Positions 6,791-12,681 of a stretch of DNA of 12,681 nt are shown here, in pieces. The first letter of the stretch is position 1. Each line of letters begins with the position of its first letter. This stretch comes from JBGPLH01 sp041486365 [NCBI: Thermodesulfobacteriota bacterium]. Lineage in GTDB: Bacteria > JAUYMQ01. The stretch spans positions 1 through 12,681 of the forward strand of contig JBGPLH010000062.1 in NCBI GenBank assembly GCA_041486365.1, written 5' to 3'. The notes under the pieces are model-generated. The model was not told the DNA's origin. It worked only from the letters and a program-made list of their open reading frames with translations, and made no database searches. Both the position numbers and the translations under genes were made by a program.

Positions 6791-6829
6791 GGCGGACGGA
6801 TGAAGCAGGCGGACGTATTGAAGCAGGCG
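6791..6829 (+). repeat. Tandem duplication across the start of the CbiX-like gene
   Basis: GGCGGACGGATGAAGCA (6791-6807) is followed at once by GGCGGACGTATTGAAGCA (6808-6825), then by a partial third GGCG. The two units differ by one substitution and one inserted base. The copy spans the ATG at 6800 and produces the protein repeat KQAD..KQAI. An alternative TTG start at 6818 lies in frame in the second unit. Confidence 0.6.
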
Positions 6830-7189
6830 ATTCTGATCGTCGATCACGGGAGCCGGCGCGCGGAGGCGAACGAGGCGCTGGAAGCCGTGGCGGTGCTCGT
6901 GAAGCGGGCCCGGCCCGAGGCGATCGTCCGCGTGGCCCACATGGATCTGGCCTCGCCGTCCGTCGCGGACGCCTTCGACGCCTGCGTGGCGGAGGGCGCC
7001 CTCGAGGTGATCGTCCACCCGTACTTCCTGTCTCCGGGCAGCCACACCACCAATGACATCCCACGGCTCGTCCGCGAAGCCGCCCTGCGGCACCCGGGCG
7101 TCGTGACGCGCATCACCGATCCGCTCGGCACCCACCCGAAGATCGCCGAAGTGATCCTGGAACGAGTCCGGAACGCGAAGGCACTGTGA
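6800..7189 (+). CDS. Small CbiX/SirB-type sirohydrochlorin chelatase
   Basis: A 129-residue single-domain chelatase of the CbiX-short type, predicted to insert Fe2+ or Co2+ into sirohydrochlorin (siroheme or cobalamin synthesis) in the cytoplasm. It carries VDHGSRRAEAN (residues 15-25) with metal-ligand candidate His16, AHMDLASPSV (47-56), HPYFLSPGSHTTNDIP (73-88) with His82, and TDPLGTHP (106-113). This reads closer to plant and cyanobacterial SirB (DHGSRR, AHMELAEPS, PFFLFPGRH) than to long CbiK-type enzymes. No other tetrapyrrole gene is visible. It lies 13 bases after the creatininase gene with a weak GGCGGACGG ribosome site. The start at 6800 is uncertain because of the duplication there (TTG at 6818 is the alternative). 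Confidence 0.82.
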   Translation: MKQADVLKQAILIVDHGSRRAEANEALEAVAVLVKRARPEAIVRVAHMDLASPSVADAFDACVAEGALEVIVHPYFLSPGSHTTNDIPRLVREAALRHPGVVTRITDPLGTHPKIAEVILERVRNAKAL

Positions 7190-7210
7190 GGGAGAGAGGC
7201 GGCGGAGGCG

Positions 7211-7939
7211 CTACTCGATCCGGACGATCGAGGCCTGCGGGAGCTTGCCAAGGAGGCTCTGTAGCGCCCCTTCGAGGTACTCCGCGTCGCGTGACTCGAG
7301 GGTGAGCATGACCTTGTATTCGGTGACGTTGATGACCGGGTAGGACCCGAGCATGAGCTGCGGGTACTCGTGGAGCACTGCGTGGAGCAGCTCCGCGATG
7401 GCGCTCTCGCCGTCCCGCACATAGACCTTCTTCAGGAGGAAGGGGGCGTCCCGGAAGCGCTCCTTGATCGTCTCGAACTTCTGGCGAAGGATCTCCGGGA
7501 TGCCGGGGAAGATGTAGACGTTCTTGAAGACCACCACCGGCACCCAGAGCCGGCTATCCTCGATCAGCTCCGCCCCCTCCGGGATCTCGGCCATCTTGAG
7601 ATCGCTCTCCTTCACCTTCTCCTGGTAGTACCCCTCGATCAGCGCCTTGAGCTTCGGGTGACGGACCACGCGGGTGTCGAAGCCCCGCGCGATCCCCTCG
7701 ATCGTCAAGTCGTCGTGGGTGGGGCCGACGCCTCCGGTGGTGAACACGACGTCGAACCGGCCGGAGAGATCCCGGATCTCCCGGGCGATCACGTCGAGAT
7801 CGTCGGGGATCACGGAGATCTTGAGCACGTCCACGCCGAGCGCGCGCAGCTCGCGGCACAGGAAGGGGGAGTTGGCGTCCTGCACCTTCCCCGAGAGGAT
7901 CTCGTTCCCGATGATGAGGAGGGCGGCCGTGCGGTGCAT
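7211..7939 (-). CDS. CinA/FLAD1-like molybdopterin-binding domain protein
   Basis: A 242-residue stand-alone MoaB/Mog-fold protein of the CinA N-terminal family (COG1058 type). Motifs: LLIIGNEILSGKVQDANS (7-24), TTGGVGPTHDDLT (67-79), VYIFPGIPEIL, and near the C-terminus LGSYP, YKVMLTLES and LPQASIV. The line-up continues into the region specific to eukaryotic FLAD1, whose N-terminal domain hydrolyses FAD, so FAD or another nucleotide pyrophosphate is a plausible substrate. The C-terminal NMN-deamidase domain of full CinA and the FAD-synthase domain of FLAD1 are both absent. It starts 16 bases after the dehydrogenase stop, with GGGGAGA upstream, so it is the last gene of a leftward operon. 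The molybdopterin name comes from the fold and does not imply cofactor synthesis. Confidence 0.85.
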   Translation of the reverse strand: MHRTAALLIIGNEILSGKVQDANSPFLCRELRALGVDVLKISVIPDDLDVIAREIRDLSGRFDVVFTTGGVGPTHDDLTIEGIARGFDTRVVRHPKLKALIEGYYQEKVKESDLKMAEIPEGAELIEDSRLWVPVVVFKNVYIFPGIPEILRQKFETIKERFRDAPFLLKKVYVRDGESAIAELLHAVLHEYPQLMLGSYPVINVTEYKVMLTLESRDAEYLEGALQSLLGKLPQASIVRIE

Positions 7940-7955
7940 GGCGTCGGGTTCTCCC

Positions 7956-9113
7956 CTAGATGGAATGCTTTCTCACCAGGTTTCGCGCGATCACCGTCTG
8001 GAGGATCTCGTTCGTTCCCTCGCCGACGGTCATGAGCGGCGCGTCGCGGTAGTAGCGCTCGACGTCGAACTCGGTCGTGTAGCCGTAACCGCCGTGGATG
8101 TGGATCGCCTCCAGCGTGTGGCGCGCGCAGGCCTGGGTGGCGAAGAGCTTGGCCATGGCCGACTCGAGGTCCGAACGCTCGCCGCGATCCTTCAGCAGGG
8201 CCGCATTGATCACGAGCATCCGCGCGGCTTCGATGTCGGTCGCCATGAGCGCGAGTTTCGACTGGATCAGCTGGTGCTCCGCGATGGGCTTGCCGAAGGT
8301 GCGCCGGATCTGCGCGTAGCGGATCGAGTCCTCGAAGGCGGCCCGCATCACGCCCACGGCCCGCGCGGCGACGTTGATCCGCCCGGTCTCCAGCCCGCTC
8401 ATCACCATCCGGAAGCCCGCGCCCTCCCGGCCGCCCACGAGGTCGGCCGCCGGGACGGGGAAGTTCTCGAAGACGAGCTCGCAGGTCTCGATCCCCTTGT
8501 AGCCGAGCTTCTTGATGTCGCGGCTCACCATGAAGCCCGGCGCTCCCTTCTCGATGATGAACGCCGAGATTCCGCCGTGCGGCGGCTGCGCGTCCGGATC
8601 GGTCTTCGCCAGCAGCAGGAAGGTGTTTCCGTGACGGCCGTTCGTGATCCAGAACTTCACGCCGTTCACGAGGTAGCGGTCCCCGTCCCGCGTCGCCGTG
8701 GTGCGCATCGCCGCCACGTCGCTGCCCGCGTCGGGTTCGGAGAGCGCGAGCCCGCCGCGCTTGTCGCCCGTGGCCATCCCAGGGAGCCAGCGCCGCTTCT
8801 GCTCCTCCGTGCCGAAGGTCCGGAGGACCCAGGCCATGATGAGGTGCGTGTTGAGAACGCCCGAGAGGCTCATCCAGCCGCGGCAGATCTCCTCCACGAT
8901 CAGAGCGTAGGTCACCGTGTCGAGCTCCATCCCGCCGTATTCCTCGGGGATCGTGGCGCCGAACAGGCCCATCTCCTTCATGCGATCGACCAGCGCGTGC
9001 GGGTACTCATCCGCGTGCTCGTACCCGGAGGCGACGGGCATCACTTCCTTCTGCACGAACTTTCGCACGGCGTCGATCACCGCGCGTTGCTCGTCGCTGA
9101 GGGTGAGATCCAT
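7956..9113 (-). CDS. Acyl-CoA dehydrogenase (second of two)
   Basis: FAD-dependent acyl-CoA dehydrogenase, 385 residues. Start at 9113 (MDLTLSDEQR) with ACGGAGC eight bases upstream. The helical N-domain covers about 1-118, LALSEPDAGSD lies at 122-132, the beta domain runs to about 225, and the C-terminal domain has HIHGGYGY at 338-345. The probable catalytic base is Glu365 in VGEGTNEI. It is clearly diverged from the copy at 1441-2598, most visibly at the end of the protein and in the beta domain (SRDIKKLGYKGIETCELVFE against TMDGNGWVGELVFE), so this is not a recent duplication. It lies between ilvE and the CinA-like gene on the same strand. Branched-chain acyl-CoAs are a reasonable guess from that context, though a general or glutaryl-type substrate cannot be excluded. 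Confidence 0.93.
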   Translation of the reverse strand: MDLTLSDEQRAVIDAVRKFVQKEVMPVASGYEHADEYPHALVDRMKEMGLFGATIPEEYGGMELDTVTYALIVEEICRGWMSLSGVLNTHLIMAWVLRTFGTEEQKRRWLPGMATGDKRGGLALSEPDAGSDVAAMRTTATRDGDRYLVNGVKFWITNGRHGNTFLLLAKTDPDAQPPHGGISAFIIEKGAPGFMVSRDIKKLGYKGIETCELVFENFPVPAADLVGGREGAGFRMVMSGLETGRINVAARAVGVMRAAFEDSIRYAQIRRTFGKPIAEHQLIQSKLALMATDIEAARMLVINAALLKDRGERSDLESAMAKLFATQACARHTLEAIHIHGGYGYTTEFDVERYYRDAPLMTVGEGTNEILQTVIARNLVRKHSI

Positions 9114-9137
9114 GGATCGCGCTCCGTGAAACGAGCC

Positions 9138-9168
9138 GGGAAAGGGCACGAGGCGTGAAGGGAAAGGG
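9138..9168 (-). repeat. Direct repeat in the ilvE-dehydrogenase gap
   Basis: GGGAAAGGG occurs at 9138-9146 and again at 9160-9168, exactly 22 bases apart (two helical turns), 25 to 55 bases upstream of the dehydrogenase start on the minus strand. It may be an operator half-site pair or a pyrimidine-rich mRNA element. The remaining 92-base gap (9114-9205) shows no clear promoter; a short GCCG/CGGC hairpin lies just after the ilvE stop. Confidence 0.3.
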
Positions 9169-9205
9169 GGCTGGACGGCGGAGGAAGCCGGAAGCGGCGC
9201 CGGGG

Positions 9206-10078
9206 TCAGAAGGGAACGCGCACGCCGTCCCGCGTGATCATCTCCCGGAAAGCCTCGGTGATCCGCGTCGTGATCGGGCCCGGCGCGCCTTCGCCGATCC
9301 GCCGGTCGTCGATGTCCACGACCGGGATGATCTCCGCGCCCGTGCCGGTGAGGAAGCACTCGTCCGCGTTGAAGAGGTCGAAGCGCGCGAGGCGCTCCTC
9401 GCGCGCCGGGATCCCCATGCCCACCGCCAGCTCGAGGATCGCGCCACGCGTGATCCCCTCGAGCCCGCCGTCCCAGAGGGGTGGCGTGAGCAGCGCGCCG
9501 CGCTTCACGATGAACACGTTGTCCCCCGTGCACTCCGCCACGAAGCCCTCCTGGTTCAGCATGACCGCCTCGAGGGCGCCGGCGCGGCGGGCCTCGATCT
9601 TCGCCAGGACGTTCTTCAGGTAATTGAGGCTCTTCACCCGCGCGTCGAAGGTCGCGGGGCCGATCTGCCGCGTCGAGGCGGTGATCACCCGGAGGCCCTG
9701 CCGGTACAGCTCCTCGGGGTAGAGCTTCACCTCGTCCACGATGCAGATCACCGTGGCGCGCTTGCAGTTGCTCGGATCGAGCCCGAGGTCTCCCTCGCCC
9801 CGGGTCACCACGAGGCGGATGTAGGCATTCCTGCGATTATTCCGGCGGACCGTCTCGACCACCACGTCGGACATCGCGTCGATCGGCATCGGGATCTCGA
9901 GCGCGATGGCCCGGGCCGATTCGTACAGGCGATCGAGGTGCCCGCGGAGACGGAAGATACACCCCTCGTACACGCGGATCCCCTCGAACACGCCGTCGCC
10001 GTAAAGCAGGCCGTGGTCGAACACCGAGATCTTCGCGTGGTCGCGATCGTGGAATGCGCCGTCGATGTAGATCAGCAT
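9206..10078 (-). CDS. ilvE: Branched-chain amino acid aminotransferase IlvE
   Basis: Class IV PLP enzyme interconverting Leu, Ile and Val with their 2-keto acids and glutamate. It has 290 residues. YGDGVFEGIRVYEG (26-39) is the typical IlvE signature, RLRGHLDRLYESA lies at 43-55, and the PLP Schiff-base lysine is Lys149 in VKSLNYLKN. AECTGDNVF (181-189) holds the Glu that contacts the PLP pyridine, GGLEGITRGAI (204-214) binds the phosphate, and FLTGTGAEIIPV (242-253) closes the fold. The start at 10078 (MLIYIDGAF) fits the family; the ribosome site is weak (GGGA). D-amino-acid or aromatic-amino-acid transaminases share the fold, but the GVFEGIRVYEG text favours branched-chain. A consensus promoter lies immediately upstream, and the dehydrogenase follows after 92 bases. 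Confidence 0.93.
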   Translation of the reverse strand: MLIYIDGAFHDRDHAKISVFDHGLLYGDGVFEGIRVYEGCIFRLRGHLDRLYESARAIALEIPMPIDAMSDVVVETVRRNNRRNAYIRLVVTRGEGDLGLDPSNCKRATVICIVDEVKLYPEELYRQGLRVITASTRQIGPATFDARVKSLNYLKNVLAKIEARRAGALEAVMLNQEGFVAECTGDNVFIVKRGALLTPPLWDGGLEGITRGAILELAVGMGIPAREERLARFDLFNADECFLTGTGAEIIPVVDIDDRRIGEGAPGPITTRITEAFREMITRDGVRVPF

Positions 10079-10105
10079 GGGTGTCCCGGTCTGGAAGGTC
10101 GGGTC

Positions 10106-10134
10106 ATTATAGATGCGCGCGGCACGCCGCGCAA
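10106..10134 (-). promoter_or_regulatory. ilvE promoter with a perfect dyad in the spacer
   Basis: Read leftward: TTGCGC (10129-10134) as -35, a 17-base spacer, and the consensus TATAAT (10106-10111) as -10. Transcription would begin near 10099, about 20 bases before the ATG. A perfect 7-bp inverted repeat GCGCGGC (10117-10123) / GCCGCGC (10126-10132) fills the spacer and overlaps the -35. It could be a repressor site, or the terminator stem of the upstream gene, whose stop is at 10140-10142. Confidence 0.7.
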
Positions 10135-10139
10135 ACCGG

Positions 10140-12392
10140 TCAGCGGATTGCCTTCTCGCCACCGCCGAGCACGTCTCGCTCCGTCACCTCCACTTGCGCG
10201 ACCGCGCCGTCGCGCCGCACCTCCCATGCGCCGAGCGCCCGCGTCCCGCCGTCGCCGTTCGCGCCGGAGGTGCGATAGGGGACGAGAATCCTGAACCGTC
10301 CGTCCGCACCGGCCCGCGCGGCGCACGCGAAATCGAGGTCGCGGCCGACGGGCGTGCGCAGGCGGATCGACGCCGTCACGGCGGAGCCGGGTCGGGCCCG
10401 CCCCGTGATTCGAGCGCCGCGGACGCGCTCGAAAAGCTTCACCGCCGCGACCGGTGCGCCGGGAAGCGGGTCCGGGCCGGCGGTGGCGAGGTAGAAGCTC
10501 TCGTGGCTTTCCTGCAGGAGACGGAAGTTCCCGAGGCAGGGCAGGTTCTCGCCCGCGTCCGATCCGTCGTCGTGCAGGAGACGCGTGTTGAGCGCGCGGC
10601 GGTACGCGGCCGTGGGAAGCGGCACGCCGTCGCCGCGGTGCGGGACCCGCGAGGTGTCCGCGTAGACGATCATCGGCGTGGCGAGGACGTAGCGAAGGCG
10701 CTCCGCCTCGATCCGCCCGGCCGCCGTGGCGCCGTCGGAAAGGAGGAGGGCCTCGCCGCGCGCGTTGGCGAGGCGCTCCTCCGGACGCAGCAGCAGGGGC
10801 GAGCCAACCACCGGCCGCTCGGCGAGCCAGACGATCCAGTAGCCGTATCGCCAGGGGGCGAGGACCCCGTAGGGCGGCCGCGCGGAGGCGCTGCGCGCGA
10901 TCCCCGCCGGGGGCGTGTGCGCCCGCGCCCACAGGAGCACCTCGCGCGCGGGCTCGTGGAAAAGCGCGACGCTGTGGACCTTCGTTGGCCGGTAGAGCCG
11001 AAGCGGCGGCACGGCCGCGACGGCGACGAGGGCGATCCCGAGAATCATCGCGAGAGCGCGACGGCGGCGCGCCGCGAAGAGGCTCCCGGCGGCCGAGCCG
11101 AGCGCGAGCGCCAGGGGAAGCGCGAGGTGCGGCGCGTAGCGGGGATACTGCCCCCGGGCGAGCAGGGCGGTGGCCGCCGTCCAGACGAGCAGGAGCGTGT
11201 CCCCCGGACGGGCGAGACGATCCCGGATCGCGCGGAGCGCGATCGCCGCGACGCCGATCGCGTAGGCGACGGCGCCGGGGCCGAAGGAGTTGAGGAGACC
11301 GGGGATCCCGAATTGGCGGAAGGATCTTCCCTCCATCGTTGCGCCGCCGGGCACCGGGCCCCCCGACACGTAGGCGAGCCCGGAGAAGAGTCCGCGTGCC
11401 GCCAGGACGAGCAGGGCGCCCGAGAGCGCGAAGCCGGCGGCCGCGGCCATCGGCCGGCGGGGCGCGCCGTCCCTCGGGAAGAGGAACGCTATGGCGAGGA
11501 GGCCGGCACCGCCGCCGGCGAGGGCCAAGGGCTGGAAGAGGGAAAGGCGCTCGAACTCGATTCCGAGCGACTTCCTCCCGAGGAAGATCGCCTCCGCCGC
11601 GAGCAGGATCGCGGCGGCCAGGACGAGCGTGGCTCCCACCCCCTCCGCGAGGGCCGGCGCGGGACGGCGCGCGAGCGCATCGGCCACGCGCTGGGCGGCC
11701 GCCCACAGGGCGAGGATCCCCGCGACGAGGACGAAGCCGCCCCAGACAAGGATCGCGCCGGCGAGGAGAGCGCCCGCGAGTGCGGCGCGACGGGCGCGGC
11801 CGCCCGGGGGGAATCCCGCGTCCCAGGCCACCGCGAGGGCCAGGAGCGCCAGCGGCGCCTCGATCGCGTTCTGATCGATCAGCCCGACCTGCGAGCCGTA
11901 GACGAGGGTCGGGACCACCGCCACGAGGAGTGCTGAGGCCATCGCGGCGGCGCGGTTGGCGATCCGGGCGCCGAGCAGGCAGGCGCCGGCCGGAGCGAGC
12001 GCGCCGAGAGCGGGGATCGCCCACGCGCAGATCGTCTCGGCCGCGCGCCGGGACGGATCCGCTCCTCCGATGGCGCGCGCGATCGTCGCGAGGATGAAGT
12101 CGAAACCGATGTCGGAGAGGACGGGGAGTCCCCGCGGGAAGCCGATCGCGGTGTCGAAGAGGGCGACCCGCGGCCAGTGCGCCAGCGCGAGCCACGCGCG
12201 GCGCATGTAGCCGTACGCGTCGATGCCGGAGAGGTGGAGGGGATCGCCGTCGAAGACGCCGGCGGCGTTGAGGGAGCGGAGGTGGAACGCGAGCCCCACG
12301 CAGCCGAGCGTGAAGATCGCCGCGACCCACCGGCCCATCGATGGGCGGGGACCGGGGCGCGCGCGCTCGCGGGAAGGGTCGTCGGGCTCCAT
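10140..12392 (-). CDS. STT3/AglB-like membrane oligosaccharyltransferase
   Basis: A 750-residue GT-C-type membrane protein. After a short basic tail there are many hydrophobic segments (about residues 22-460), then a soluble C-terminal part (about 465-750). STT3-like features: GIDAYGYMRRAW (57-67) where the first catalytic Asp sits, GSQVGLIDQNAIE (166-178) at the second acidic motif, QYPRYAPHLALPLAL in the last membrane region, and APWRYGYWIVWLAERPVVG (512-530) at the place of the WWDYG acceptor motif. The end resembles archaeal AglB: VKLFERVRGARITGRARPGS, then TPVGRD and a terminal VPYRTSG. By analogy it would move a lipid-linked glycan to protein asparagine outside the membrane. WRYG for WWDYG and DQN for DxD/DxH are atypical, so the acceptor may differ. 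Start at 12392 chosen by length; Met19 (12338) is possible and neither has a good ribosome site. It follows the thioesterase by 41 bases. Confidence 0.72.
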   Translation of the reverse strand: MEPDDPSRERARPGPRPSMGRWVAAIFTLGCVGLAFHLRSLNAAGVFDGDPLHLSGIDAYGYMRRAWLALAHWPRVALFDTAIGFPRGLPVLSDIGFDFILATIARAIGGADPSRRAAETICAWAIPALGALAPAGACLLGARIANRAAAMASALLVAVVPTLVYGSQVGLIDQNAIEAPLALLALAVAWDAGFPPGGRARRAALAGALLAGAILVWGGFVLVAGILALWAAAQRVADALARRPAPALAEGVGATLVLAAAILLAAEAIFLGRKSLGIEFERLSLFQPLALAGGGAGLLAIAFLFPRDGAPRRPMAAAAGFALSGALLVLAARGLFSGLAYVSGGPVPGGATMEGRSFRQFGIPGLLNSFGPGAVAYAIGVAAIALRAIRDRLARPGDTLLLVWTAATALLARGQYPRYAPHLALPLALALGSAAGSLFAARRRRALAMILGIALVAVAAVPPLRLYRPTKVHSVALFHEPAREVLLWARAHTPPAGIARSASARPPYGVLAPWRYGYWIVWLAERPVVGSPLLLRPEERLANARGEALLLSDGATAAGRIEAERLRYVLATPMIVYADTSRVPHRGDGVPLPTAAYRRALNTRLLHDDGSDAGENLPCLGNFRLLQESHESFYLATAGPDPLPGAPVAAVKLFERVRGARITGRARPGSAVTASIRLRTPVGRDLDFACAARAGADGRFRILVPYRTSGANGDGGTRALGAWEVRRDGAVAQVEVTERDVLGGGEKAIR

Positions 12393-12433
12393 CTGGAGGC
12401 GGGATCCTACGCGCGGACCCCGGTGAGCGCAAA

Positions 12434-12681
12434 TCAGGGAAGGGGGATGATCATGTAGGTGGCAAGCGCCCGGGCGAAGTGCCTCCCCTCGGGGCTCTTC
12501 ACGTCGGCCTCCGCGAGAACGATCTGCCGGCCCTTCTTGATCACGCGTGCCTCGGCGACCATGTCTTCCTTCGTCACGGGCGCCAGGAAGTTGATCTTCA
12601 GCTCCACCGTCGTGCACGACTCCCCCGGATCGAGCATCGGCATGATCGCGTGGGCGATGGCGGCGTCCGCGACGGAAGTGA
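12434..12681 (-). CDS. PaaI-family hotdog thioesterase (5' end missing)
   Basis: The C-terminal 82 codons of a hotdog-fold acyl-CoA thioesterase of the PaaI/YbgC-like class; the rest lies beyond the window, as the frame is open to the edge. Visible: SVADAAIAHAI, whose Asp (codon 12665-12667) aligns with the catalytic Asp of PaaI, then TTVELKINFLAPVTKEDM, EARVIKKGRQIVLAEADV and the closing strand ALATYMIIPLP. An internal ATG at 12643 would remove the catalytic helix and is not the start. Substrate unknown. It faces left just upstream of the STT3-like gene, but no functional link between them is evident. Confidence 0.82.
   Translation of the reverse strand, partial: TSVADAAIAHAIMPMLDPGESCTTVELKINFLAPVTKEDMVAEARVIKKGRQIVLAEADVKSPEGRHFARALATYMIIPLP

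Noticed and set aside
5277-6803. A 508-codon plus-strand open frame across lpxA and the creatininase gene
   Set aside because: It is antisense to LpxA and out of frame with the creatininase-family gene; no recognisable protein.
7674-9158. A 494-codon plus-strand open frame opposite the second dehydrogenase and the CinA-like gene
   Set aside because: His/Asp/Arg-rich composition and no motif; shadow of two well-supported minus-strand genes.
10113-11936. A 607-codon open frame on the plus strand opposite the STT3-like gene
   Set aside because: Arg/Glu-rich translation without family motifs; long antisense frames are expected in GC-rich DNA, and the minus-strand protein has clear domains.
1-12681. 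Search for tRNA, rRNA, CRISPR arrays, insertion sequences or toxin-antitoxin pairs
   Set aside because: No cloverleaf, repeat-spacer pattern, transposase motif or terminal inverted repeats were seen; small gaps between genes leave little room.

Overview
This is a GC-rich, densely packed bacterial chromosome segment with 13 protein genes (two cut by the window ends). I see no phage, transposase, CRISPR or RNA gene. An LpxA gene argues for a Gram-negative (lipid A-making) cell. The gene mix (bacterial STT3/AglB-like oligosaccharyltransferase, DUF6632 membrane protein, plant/cyanobacterial-like SirB chelatase, FLAD1-like CinA/MoaB domain, two acyl-CoA dehydrogenases) looks like a poorly characterised soil or sediment lineage (Eisenbacteria-, Acidobacteriota- or Gemmatimonadota-like). 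That placement is an inference and is weak.

Layout from the left: the 3' part of mutY (+) overlaps yccF (+) by 4 bases. A strong sigma70-type promoter then drives an acyl-CoA dehydrogenase (+). Next comes a short intergenic zone with an imperfect GC-rich repeat and a perfect 14-bp hairpin that terminates a leftward DUF6632 membrane-protein gene. After a divergent 292-base intergenic region with a good rightward promoter there is an overlapping pair: an RmlD-like sugar-nucleotide reductase and a GT2 glycosyltransferase. These meet a leftward, solitary lpxA tail to tail. Divergent from lpxA is a two-gene unit, a creatininase-family amidohydrolase and a small CbiX/SirB chelatase.

The right 5.5 kb is one leftward block. 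Read in transcription order it is a PaaI-type thioesterase (cut by the window end), an STT3/AglB-like membrane glycosyltransferase, then ilvE, a second acyl-CoA dehydrogenase, and a stand-alone CinA/FLAD1-like molybdopterin-binding-domain protein. A consensus TATAAT promoter lies directly upstream of ilvE, with a perfect dyad in its spacer. So ilvE, the dehydrogenase and the cinA-like gene probably form a unit of their own: an aminotransferase making branched-chain keto acids, a flavoenzyme oxidising acyl-CoAs, and a relative of an enzyme domain that hydrolyses FAD.

Two themes run through the window: envelope glycans (RmlD-like, GT2, LpxA, STT3-like) and acyl-CoA/branched-chain metabolism (two dehydrogenases, IlvE, thioesterase). 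I see no clear new multi-gene defence or mobile system. The items most worth following are the STT3-like protein with non-canonical motifs, the creatininase-SirB pair, the ilvE promoter dyad, the ilvE-dehydrogenase-cinA unit, and the small repeats.
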